A stretch of 64,000 nucleotides of DNA, from positions 868,001 to 932,000 of the forward strand of contig NZ_OCND01000001.1 in NCBI RefSeq assembly GCF_900215535.1. The letters are read 5' to 3'. A program made the translations under genes and the position numbers. Position 1 is the stretch's first letter. Every line of letters starts with the position of its first letter. This document shows positions 54,914 through 62,476 of the stretch, one piece after another. The notes beneath the pieces were generated by a model. The model did not search any database and had not been told where the DNA came from. It was given only the letters and a program-made list of their open reading frames with translations. The stretch comes from Pseudoxanthomonas wuyuanensis. Lineage in GTDB: Bacteria; Pseudomonadota; Gammaproteobacteria; Xanthomonadales; Xanthomonadaceae.

Positions 54914-57064
54914 ATGGCTCCCTCCCCCGTCGTATGTTCCCTGCTGGCAACCGCGCTGTTGCTGGCCCTGGCCGATGCGCGCGCCCAAACCGCGCCCGAT
55001 AGCGGGACGGTGGCCGATGCCGGCGTCACCGAACTGGATTCGGTCCAGGTGGTCGGCCGCGCGCAGACGCTGTACAAGGCCGAAGACGCGGCGGTCGGCA
55101 CCCGCACCGATACGCCGCTGGCGCTGGTGCCGCAGTCGGTGCAGGTGTTGCCGCGCGAACTGATCGACGATCAGGCCGCGCGCCAGGTCACCGACCTGTA
55201 CCGCAGCATCAGCGGCATCAGCCATTTCAGCTATGCCGGCGTCACCCTGCGCGGGTTCCGCCAGGAAAACGTGTTGTATGACGGCCTGCGCGGCGACCCC
55301 TACGCCGGTTTCTCGGTGCCGCAGCTGTTCAACATCGAACGGGTCGAAGTGCTGAAGGGCCCGGCCGGCGCGCTGTACGGCGGCGGCGATGCCGGCGGCG
55401 TGATCAACTATGTCACCCGCAAGCCGCAGTCCAGGGCGCAGCGGCGGATCGAGATCCAGGTCGGCAACGAGGATTTCGTCGCCGGGTCGTTCGAAGCCAC
55501 CGGTCCGGTCAACGACGCCGGCAGCGTGCGCTACCGCGCGGGCGCCTACGCCGATGGCGAGGAAGGCGTGCGCTGGAATGCCGACAGCCAGAGCCTGATC
55601 GGCGATGCGTCCATTGCCGTGGACGTGGGCCAGACCGGCGAACTGATCCTGCAGTACACCGACATCACCCAGAACCTGGGCGGCAACCGCCTGCGCGGCG
55701 TACCGGTGAACGACAACGGCTACTTCCTGACCGACCGCCGCTGGAACCACAACGAGTCCACCGACTTCCTGGACATGAAGGCCAAGGTGGCGCTGGCGCA
55801 GTACCGCTTCTCGCCATCGCAGGCCTGGGACGTGGACTTCGCGGCGCGCTGGTTCGAGAACAGCGAACACCAGATCTATCACGAGCCGATGGGCCTGATC
55901 GATCGCGATGGCGACGGTACCGCCGAATGGATGACGCGGCAGCTGCGCAACCAGTACCGCGACAACGATGCGTTCACGGTCAACGGCAATGCGGTCTGGC
56001 GCTTGGCCACCGGCGCGCTGGAACACAAGCTGCTGTTCGGCGCCGACTACTACCGCATCGACGCCGATTTCAGCGCGCAGACCGTCAACCCGGTAGAAGC
56101 TGGGGGCGCCGTGCCCGGCATCGATCTGTTCGACCCGATCTATGGCGTGACCTCCTACCACGACTACGGCCTGGCCGCCCTGCCCTGGCGCCATACCAGC
56201 ACCCGCGGCATCCGCTACGGCGGCTACGTGCAGGACGAAATGACCCTGACCCCGCGCTGGCATGTGCTGGCCGGGCTGCGCTGGGACGGATTCGAGGACG
56301 AGGACCTGATTGGCGGCAGCCGCGTCGATGGCCACGATGTGAGCTGGCGCCTGGGCAGCACGTTCGTGTTGCGCGAAGGCCTGAACGCCTACGCCAATAT
56401 CGCCAGCGGCTTCGTGCCGCAATCGACGGGCAACCAGAATGCCGCCGCTGGCGGCCCGTTCGACCCGGAACAGAGCAAGCAGTGGGAAATCGGCCTGAAG
56501 AGCCTGCTGGCCGATGGCCGGCTCACGCTCAATACCGCGCTGTACCGGATCGAGCGCAGCAACATCGTGCAGGCGACCGGCGAAGTCGTCGATGGCGTCA
56601 ATCAGTTGGCCGCCCTGGGCCTGGTGCGCAGTGAAGGCCTGGAAATCGATCTGCTGGCCGATGTCACCGACCGCTGGGTGGTCAACCTGGCGTACGCCTA
56701 CAACGACGCGCGGGTAATCGATGCCGGCAGCAACGGCATCACCAATTCCTCTGGCGACCGCTTCGCCAACGCGCCGCAAAACAAGCTGGGCATCTGGACG
56801 CGCTACGATCTGCCGGCCATCGCCTCGGCGATTGGCTTCGGCGCCGATTACACCGACGAGCGCATCAGTCTGGACGGGCAGCGGGTCAAGCCCTACACCA
56901 TCTTCGACTTGAGCTGGCAGACGCAGTGGAAGGACTGGAAGTTCCAGGCCAACATCAAGAACCTGTTCGACAAGGTCTATGCGGCCAGCGGTTTCATCGA
57001 ACGCAACGGCCACTTCCCCGGCGAACCGCGGCGCTTCTACCTGCAGGCCGCCTACGCGTTCTGA
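54914..57064 (+). CDS. TonB-dependent siderophore receptor
   Basis: 716 residues. Signal peptide (VVCSLLATALLLALADARA), TonB box region (LDSVQVVG), plug domain (PLALVPQSVQVLPREL ... LRGFRQENVLYDG ... IERVEVLKGPAGALYGGGDAGGVINYVTR) and a 22-strand barrel ending in aromatic Phe (YLQAAYAF). The layout matches ferrichrome/pyoverdine-type receptors. Outer-membrane iron uptake under Fur is likely. The ligand cannot be told from sequence. A PepSY-type membrane protein follows 10 bp downstream. Confidence 0.92.
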   Translation: MAPSPVVCSLLATALLLALADARAQTAPDSGTVADAGVTELDSVQVVGRAQTLYKAEDAAVGTRTDTPLALVPQSVQVLPRELIDDQAARQVTDLYRSISGISHFSYAGVTLRGFRQENVLYDGLRGDPYAGFSVPQLFNIERVEVLKGPAGALYGGGDAGGVINYVTRKPQSRAQRRIEIQVGNEDFVAGSFEATGPVNDAGSVRYRAGAYADGEEGVRWNADSQSLIGDASIAVDVGQTGELILQYTDITQNLGGNRLRGVPVNDNGYFLTDRRWNHNESTDFLDMKAKVALAQYRFSPSQAWDVDFAARWFENSEHQIYHEPMGLIDRDGDGTAEWMTRQLRNQYRDNDAFTVNGNAVWRLATGALEHKLLFGADYYRIDADFSAQTVNPVEAGGAVPGIDLFDPIYGVTSYHDYGLAALPWRHTSTRGIRYGGYVQDEMTLTPRWHVLAGLRWDGFEDEDLIGGSRVDGHDVSWRLGSTFVLREGLNAYANIASGFVPQSTGNQNAAAGGPFDPEQSKQWEIGLKSLLADGRLTLNTALYRIERSNIVQATGEVVDGVNQLAALGLVRSEGLEIDLLADVTDRWVVNLAYAYNDARVIDAGSNGITNSSGDRFANAPQNKLGIWTRYDLPAIASAIGFGADYTDERISLDGQRVKPYTIFDLSWQTQWKDWKFQANIKNLFDKVYAASGFIERNGHFPGEPRRFYLQAAYAF

Positions 57065-57074
57065 GCTGGATTGC

Positions 57075-58214
57075 ATGCGCCAGCTCTCGCCAGCGGATAG
57101 ATATTCCCCTGCCCTGCCCTCGTCCAAAGGCGGCGGCAGGCGGCGCTGGTTCGATCTGCATAGCTGGGTCGGGCTGAAGCTGTGTCTGTTGATGGGCTTC
57201 ATCTGCCTGACCGGCACGCTGGCCGTGTTCGCCGCGGAGATCGACTGGCTGCTGCATGCGGAAATGCGGGTGACGCCGCGCGAAACCCGCGCCACATGGG
57301 GGCAGATGGTCGGCGCGGTGCAGCGGACCTATCCGCGCTGGACATTGGAAGGACTGGCCGCGCCGCATGCCTCGCGCTTTGCCGCCGTGGCGCAGATGCG
57401 CACAGTCGAAGGGCCACGGCGCTTTGTCTGGGTCGATCCCTACACCGGGCAGGTCACCGGCGACACCCATTGGTTCAACGCCCACCGCCTGCTGCGCAAT
57501 ACCCACCGGCACTTGATGCTGCCGGTGAAGTACGGCGTGCCGCTGGTGGCGGCGTTGTCGATTCCACTGCTGCTTTCTTTCCTGAGCAGTTTCTTCATCT
57601 ACAAACGCTGGTGGCGCGGATTCTTCAGCTGGCCCCGCGGCGACCGCCCGCGCCGGCTGTGGGGCGATATCCATCGCCTGTTCGGCGTCTGGAGCCTGTG
57701 GTTTGTCGCGTTGATCGGGCTGACCGGCGGCTGGTACCTGGTCGAATCGCTCGGTGGCAAGGCCACGCCTCCGGCCAAGATCGCCGTGCCTGGCGATGGC
57801 AAGACGGCAGCGCCCGCCGACCCGGCCGCCATAGACCGCGCGGTGTCCGAACTGCGGCAGCGCTGGCCGGAGCTGGACGTCGGAGGCATGCGGCCCAGCG
57901 TCGATGGGCAGGGACTGCTGATCGATGGCCAGGCCCAGGCCTGGCTGGTGCGCGACCGCGCCAATGTCGCCGGCTTCGATCTGCGCGATGGCCGCCTGTT
58001 GGAGCGGCAGGATGGCCGCGACATGGGCCTGCACCAGCGCATCGCCGAGATGGCCGACCCGCTGCATTTCGGCAGCTTCGGCGGCTGGCCGGTACGGCTG
58101 TTGTGGTTCCTGTTCGGCGCCGCGCTGACCGCGCTCAGCTTTACCGGCGTCTATCTGTACGGGCTGCGCGTGGCCGACGCGCTGCGCTCGGCGCGCAGGC
58201 GGAACAGGTCATGA
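57075..58214 (+). CDS. PepSY-associated inner-membrane protein
   Basis: 379 residues. Four transmembrane segments: residues about 33-55 (LKLCLLMGFICLTGTLAVFAAEIDWLL), 155-178 (GVPLVAALSIPLLLSFLSSFFIY), 204-226 and 338-360. The conserved histidines (LHSWVGL, NTHRHLML, IHRLFGVWSLW, PLHFGSFGG) are the likely haem ligands of this family, which reduces ferric siderophores on the periplasmic side. It follows the receptor by 10 bp, and a 40-residue membrane peptide overlaps its end. Confidence 0.85.
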   Translation: MRQLSPADRYSPALPSSKGGGRRRWFDLHSWVGLKLCLLMGFICLTGTLAVFAAEIDWLLHAEMRVTPRETRATWGQMVGAVQRTYPRWTLEGLAAPHASRFAAVAQMRTVEGPRRFVWVDPYTGQVTGDTHWFNAHRLLRNTHRHLMLPVKYGVPLVAALSIPLLLSFLSSFFIYKRWWRGFFSWPRGDRPRRLWGDIHRLFGVWSLWFVALIGLTGGWYLVESLGGKATPPAKIAVPGDGKTAAPADPAAIDRAVSELRQRWPELDVGGMRPSVDGQGLLIDGQAQAWLVRDRANVAGFDLRDGRLLERQDGRDMGLHQRIAEMADPLHFGSFGGWPVRLLWFLFGAALTALSFTGVYLYGLRVADALRSARRRNRS

Positions 58215-58333
58215 AACATCCCGATCCCGGCCCCTGGAAACTGGCTTGGCGCGGCATGGGCCGTTGGCGCTGGCTATGGCTGTTACTTCTGTTGCTGTGG
58301 CTGGCGCTGATTCCGCTGGAAGTCATGAAATAG
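58211..58333 (+). CDS. Small 40-residue membrane peptide
   Basis: ATG 58211 overlaps the PepSY stop (ATGA). A basic N-terminus (KHPDPGPWKLAWRGMGRWRW) is followed by one membrane helix (LWLLLLLLWLALIPLEV). Translational coupling and the clean helix support a real gene. It is probably an accessory subunit of the PepSY protein; no named family. Confidence 0.6.
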   Translation: MKHPDPGPWKLAWRGMGRWRWLWLLLLLLWLALIPLEVMK

Positions 58334-58376
58334 ACCGCTAGCACGGCGACAACGGGCGCGAACGCGCTTCAGCGGC

Positions 58377-59168
58377 TCAACCCTGCGCCAATAGCTGCGC
58401 GGGCGGTGCCGTAAACGCGTCCTGCAGCGCGGCTTCGGCCAACGCCTTTCCCACCAGGATCACGCCTGGCATTCCCGGTTGCAGATGGTGGCGGTCGCCG
58501 ACCAGCCGCTCCAGCGTGGTAAGCAACCGGCATTCCTCCGAATGGCTGGCGGCCTGCACGACAGCGACCGGAGTATCGGGCGGCAGGTGCCCCAGCAGTC
58601 CGGCAGCGATCGAGTCCATCCGGCTCATGCCCATGTAGATCGCCAGCGTGGTGCCTGTGGCGGCCAGCGCGGCCCAGTCGGGCTCGCCGTGATCATGCGT
58701 ATGCGCGGTGACGAAGGTGATGCCGTGGCAGTGATCGCGATGGGTCAGCGAAACCCCCAGGCTGGCGGCGGCGGCGAAGCCGGCGCTGATGCCGTTGATG
58801 ATGCGCACGCCGATGCCGGCCTGGCGCAGGAATTCGATCTCTTCGCCGGCGCGACCGAACAGCAGCGCATCGCCGCCCTTCACCCGCACCACGCGCAGAC
58901 CCTGCGCGGCATAGCGTCGCATCAGCCGGCAGATGAACGCCTGCGGCGTGGAGCGGCAGCCGCCGCGCTTGCCGACCCGGATCACCCGCGCCAGCGGCGC
59001 CAGTTCGACGATTTGCGGATTGACCAGCTCATCCAGCAGCAGCACCTCGGCGGAGGCCAGTGTCTTGGCTGCCTTGATGGTCAGCAGGTCGAGATCGCCG
59101 GGGCCGGCCGACAGCAGCACGACTTCGCCGGGAACGCGGCGCGGTGTCTGGGTTGATTCGCTGTACAT
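58377..59168 (-). CDS. cobA: Uroporphyrinogen-III C-methyltransferase
   Basis: 263 residues from the ATG at 59168, chosen for AAGGAG 6 bases upstream. SAM-dependent methylase motifs: VVLLSAGPGDLDLLTIKA, VKGGDALLFGRAGEE, GISAGFAAAASLGVSLTHRD, and a C-terminal GVILVGKAL. This makes precorrin-2, the precursor of sirohaem, needed by NirB encoded in the same cluster. It is SUMT only; the oxidase/chelatase half of CysG is absent. A long inverted repeat separates it from nasA. Confidence 0.9.
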   Translation of the reverse strand: MYSESTQTPRRVPGEVVLLSAGPGDLDLLTIKAAKTLASAEVLLLDELVNPQIVELAPLARVIRVGKRGGCRSTPQAFICRLMRRYAAQGLRVVRVKGGDALLFGRAGEEIEFLRQAGIGVRIINGISAGFAAAASLGVSLTHRDHCHGITFVTAHTHDHGEPDWAALAATGTTLAIYMGMSRMDSIAAGLLGHLPPDTPVAVVQAASHSEECRLLTTLERLVGDRHHLQPGMPGVILVGKALAEAALQDAFTAPPAQLLAQG

Positions 59169-59212
59169 GGATGCTCCTTTCGTGGTGCTTTTTTGTAGTG
59201 CCGACATGGCAT

Positions 59213-59277
59213 CCTGTGGGAGCGATGTAAGTCGCGACCGGAAACATCAAGCTCGCGACTTACGTCGCTCCCACAGG
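59213..59277. repeat. 25-bp inverted repeat (REP-like) between cobA and nasA
   Basis: Arms 59213-59237 and 59253-59277 pair at 24 of 25 positions (left arm begins CCTGTGGGAGCG, right arm ends CGCTCCCACAGG), with a 15-base spacer. Such GGGAGCG palindromes are common extragenic repeats in this bacterial group. It lies 46 bp beyond the nasA stop and may end or shorten that transcript. Confidence 0.85.
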
Positions 59278-59323
59278 CCGAGTTTGCCCGGCTCTACGGG
59301 TGAAGCCAGCTGCGGATTGTTGG

Positions 59324-62092
59324 TCATGCCCGCTGCGGTTGCCGGCACAGCTGCGCCAGTTGCGGCAGGCACGAGCCGCAAACCGTGCCGCAGCCCAGGC
59401 GTTGTTTGAGTTCGACCACGCCGGCGCCTTGCGCCACCTGCGTACGGATCTGCGATTCGCGCACCTGCATGCAGTTGCAGACCACCGGATCGCGCGCGCC
59501 ACCGCCGGATTGCGCGAACACCGCCAGTCGCGAACCGCTCCATGCGCGGCCGGACAAGGCGGTATCCAGCAGCGACTCGCTGGCGGGATTGCGCTGCGCG
59601 TCGGTCAGCAGCAGGCCGTCGATATGGCTGCCGTCCGCTTCCGTGCGCCAGCCCACGCGCTTGAGCAGGCCGCGGCGCGCGTCGCGGTACTCCAGCGTGT
59701 CGGGGCCGGACGCCAGATCCAGCGCTTGGATCAGGGTCTCCAGCCAGTCTTCCGCTGGCGCGGACTCGGCGGCGGCGCGCAGCGCCAGCCAGGCCTTTTC
59801 TTCCGAAGCGCCGGTTTCGGCATACAGCCCGATCGCGGCGAATCCGCAATCCTTCAATAGCGGCTGCACCGCCGCCTGCATGGCCAGCACGTCGCCGCGC
59901 CGGGCCGCCAGCAGATGCCAGCCGAACTCGGCCTTCTCCACCCGCACCGCCGCATGCTTGAGTTCCGGCTGCAGCGAGCGCGCATCCACCGCCGGCTGGC
60001 TGACTTCGTTGATGCCGCCGCTGGAAAGGAACTGCCCGCTCCAGTGCATCGCCGCGAACACGGTGCCGGAATTCACCTCGTCCGACAGTTCCAGCGGCAA
60101 CACCAGTTCGCCGCGTTTGCTGATCACCCGCACCAGTTCGCCCGCCGCCAGGCCGCGGCGTGCGGCGTCCTCCGGCTGCATGCGCAGGCCCGGCTCGGGG
60201 CTGTGCGCAAACAAACCGGGCACGCGGCCGGTGCGCGACATGCCGTGCCACTGGTCGCGCAGGCGGCCGGTAAGCAAACGCAACGGGAAACGCGCGGACG
60301 TCGGCTCGGCCACCGGCCGGTACGGCGTGACGTGGAAACGCGCCTTGCCGCTGGCGGTAGCGAACACACCATCGCCGTAGCGGCGCGCCTGGCCCGCGGC
60401 GGCACCTGCGGCGAACGGCCATTGCTGCGGTCCTTCCGCTTCCAGCCGCGCGTAATCGATGCCACCGATATCCAGATCGCGGCCAACGGTCAGGCTGCGA
60501 TGCTCGTCGAAGATGGCCGAGGGTTCCTTGAACTCGAACATCGGCGCCACGCCCGGCGGCGCCAGCCGCGCTTCGATGCGGCGTGCGACTTCATTGGCGA
60601 TCCACCAGTCGGGCTGCGCCTGGCCCGGCGGCGCCACGGCCTGCCGCACGCGCGAGATACGCCGTTCGGAATTGGTTACCGTGCCCTCCTTCTCGCCCCA
60701 TGTGGCTGCCGGCAGCAGCACATCGGCATAGGGCACGGTGTCGGTGTTGCGGAAGGCTTCCTGCACGATCACGTACTCGGCATGCTGCAAGGCCTCGCGC
60801 ACGCGGCCGATGTCGGGCATCGAGTGCACGGGATTGGTGCAGGCAATCCACACCGCCTTGACCTGGCCGCTGCGCAGCGCCTCGAACAGCGGCACCGCCG
60901 ACAGGCCCGGCTTGGCCGACAAGGTATGCGCCGGCAGACCCCACAGTTGTTCCACTTCGGCGCGGTGCTGCTCGTTGCCAATCTCGCGGTGCGCGGCCAG
61001 CATCGTGGCCATGCCGCCGACTTCGCGCCCGCCCATCGCGTTGGGCTGACCGGTCAGCGAGAACGGCCCCGCGCCCGGCCTGCCGATCTGGCCGGTGGCC
61101 AGATGCAGATGGATCAGCGCAAGATTCTTGTCGGTACCGTGCGCCGACTGGTTCAGGCCCATGCAGTACAGCGACAGCGCCGCCGGACTGCGGCCGAACC
61201 ATTCGGCAGCCTGGATCAGATCGGCCAGCGCAACGCCGCACAGGTCGGCGGCCATGCGCGGGGTGTAGTCGCGCACCAGTTGCTTGAGTTCGGCGAAACC
61301 TTCGGTGTGGTTGGCGATGAACGCCGAATCGATCAGGCCTTCCCAGATCAGGTGATGCAGCATGCCGTTGAACAGCGCCACATCGGTACCGGGCTGGATG
61401 GCCAGGTGCAGGTCGGCCATTGCCGCGGTATCGGTACGGCGCGGATCGATCACGATCCAGCGCACCTCCGGGTCGCGCTCGCGCGCGTCTTCCAGGCGAC
61501 GGAACAGCACCGGATGCGCGTAGGCCATGTTGCTGCCGGCGAAGAGCACCGTCCTGGCCAGCTCCAGGTCTTCATAGCAGGTGGGCGGACCATCGGCGCC
61601 CAACGCCAGCTTGTAGCCGGCTACCGCGCTGGACATGCACAGGCGCGAATTGGTGTCGATATTGTTGGTGCCTAGCAACCCCTTCGCCAACTTGTTGAAG
61701 ACGTAGTAGTCCTCGGTCAGCAATTGCCCGGACACGTAGAACGCCACCGCATCGGGCCCATGTTGCTGGACGATGCCGGCCAACCGGTCGGCCACGGTAT
61801 CCAGCGCCACCGCCCAGTCCACCGGATGCCGCGGCTCATTGCGCAGGCGCCGCAGTTCCGGATGGGTCAGGCGGCCGGCCGGGTCGGCACTGGTCTGCGG
61901 CAGATTGCGGCCCTTGGTGCACAGGCGTCCGAAGTTGGCCGGATGTTCCGGATCGCCTTCGATGCCGACGATGCGGCTGGGCCCGCCGTCGACGTGTTCG
62001 GCGTCGATCAGCACGCCACAGCCCACGCCGCAGTAGCAGCACGTCGAGCTTGTGCGGGTGCGTCGTACGACCGGGGCGCCGGTGCCGTCCAT
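59324..62092 (-). CDS. nasA: Assimilatory nitrate reductase with C-terminal BFD-like domain
   Basis: 922 residues; the ATG at 62092 overlaps the nirD stop (TGATG). N-terminal [4Fe-4S] cysteines (CCYCGVGC ... GRLCTKG) and molybdopterin-guanine dinucleotide binding regions (NIDTNSRLCMSSAVAGYK; GSNMAYAHPVLFRR; YCMGLNQSAHGTDKN) identify a Mo-bisPGD oxidoreductase of the NasA/NarB group. The last 55 residues form a BFD-like [2Fe-2S] domain (CNCMQV ... CGTVCGSC), the place for electron entry in NasA enzymes. Cytoplasmic reduction of nitrate to nitrite, then used by NirBD. Confidence 0.93.
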   Translation of the reverse strand: MDGTGAPVVRRTRTSSTCCYCGVGCGVLIDAEHVDGGPSRIVGIEGDPEHPANFGRLCTKGRNLPQTSADPAGRLTHPELRRLRNEPRHPVDWAVALDTVADRLAGIVQQHGPDAVAFYVSGQLLTEDYYVFNKLAKGLLGTNNIDTNSRLCMSSAVAGYKLALGADGPPTCYEDLELARTVLFAGSNMAYAHPVLFRRLEDARERDPEVRWIVIDPRRTDTAAMADLHLAIQPGTDVALFNGMLHHLIWEGLIDSAFIANHTEGFAELKQLVRDYTPRMAADLCGVALADLIQAAEWFGRSPAALSLYCMGLNQSAHGTDKNLALIHLHLATGQIGRPGAGPFSLTGQPNAMGGREVGGMATMLAAHREIGNEQHRAEVEQLWGLPAHTLSAKPGLSAVPLFEALRSGQVKAVWIACTNPVHSMPDIGRVREALQHAEYVIVQEAFRNTDTVPYADVLLPAATWGEKEGTVTNSERRISRVRQAVAPPGQAQPDWWIANEVARRIEARLAPPGVAPMFEFKEPSAIFDEHRSLTVGRDLDIGGIDYARLEAEGPQQWPFAAGAAAGQARRYGDGVFATASGKARFHVTPYRPVAEPTSARFPLRLLTGRLRDQWHGMSRTGRVPGLFAHSPEPGLRMQPEDAARRGLAAGELVRVISKRGELVLPLELSDEVNSGTVFAAMHWSGQFLSSGGINEVSQPAVDARSLQPELKHAAVRVEKAEFGWHLLAARRGDVLAMQAAVQPLLKDCGFAAIGLYAETGASEEKAWLALRAAAESAPAEDWLETLIQALDLASGPDTLEYRDARRGLLKRVGWRTEADGSHIDGLLLTDAQRNPASESLLDTALSGRAWSGSRLAVFAQSGGGARDPVVCNCMQVRESQIRTQVAQGAGVVELKQRLGCGTVCGSCLPQLAQLCRQPQRA

Positions 62093-62475
62093 CACCCCGT
62101 GCTCCCTGCACTACCCGGCAAGTCATCCAGCGACAACCAGACTTCGCCGGCCTCCACGCGCGCCGGGAATTTGCGCACGCAGCCCACATCGGGCGCGCAG
62201 GCTTCGCCGCTGGCCAGCGCGATGTTCCAGCTGTGCAGCGGACAGGTGACGGTTTCGCCAGCCACGATGCCCTGCGACAGCGGCCCGCCCTTGTGCGGGC
62301 AGCGATCCAGCACCGCATAGACCTTATCGGTGGCGGTGCGGAACAAGGCGATGTCGTCTTCGCCCTCCCGTTCCAGCACGCGCGCTCCCAACGCCGGAAT
62401 GTCCTCCAGCCGGCAGATGCGTACCCACGCTGCCGGTTGCAGCGCCGGTCCAAGTTCCAGTTCGACTGCGCTCAT
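62092..62475 (-). CDS. nirD: Nitrite reductase small subunit
   Basis: 127 residues from the ATG at 62475, one base after nirB. Rieske-type ligands are present: Cys59-x-His61 in RCPHKGG and Cys78-x-x-His81 in TCPLHSW, so this NirD retains a [2Fe-2S] site, unlike the E. coli form. It partners NirB in NADH-dependent nitrite reduction to ammonia. Confidence 0.92.
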   Translation of the reverse strand: MSAVELELGPALQPAAWVRICRLEDIPALGARVLEREGEDDIALFRTATDKVYAVLDRCPHKGGPLSQGIVAGETVTCPLHSWNIALASGEACAPDVGCVRKFPARVEAGEVWLSLDDLPGSAGSTG

Positions 62476-62476
62476 C

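Noticed and set aside
54155..57295. Open frame of 1046 codons on the minus strand across permease 2, the TonB receptor and the PepSY gene
   Set aside because: It crosses three well-supported genes and regulatory DNA on the other strand; composition is typical of a high-GC antisense shadow.
59915..61675. Open frame of 586 codons on the plus strand opposite nasA
   Set aside because: NasA carries intact cofactor motifs; the opposite frame shows none.
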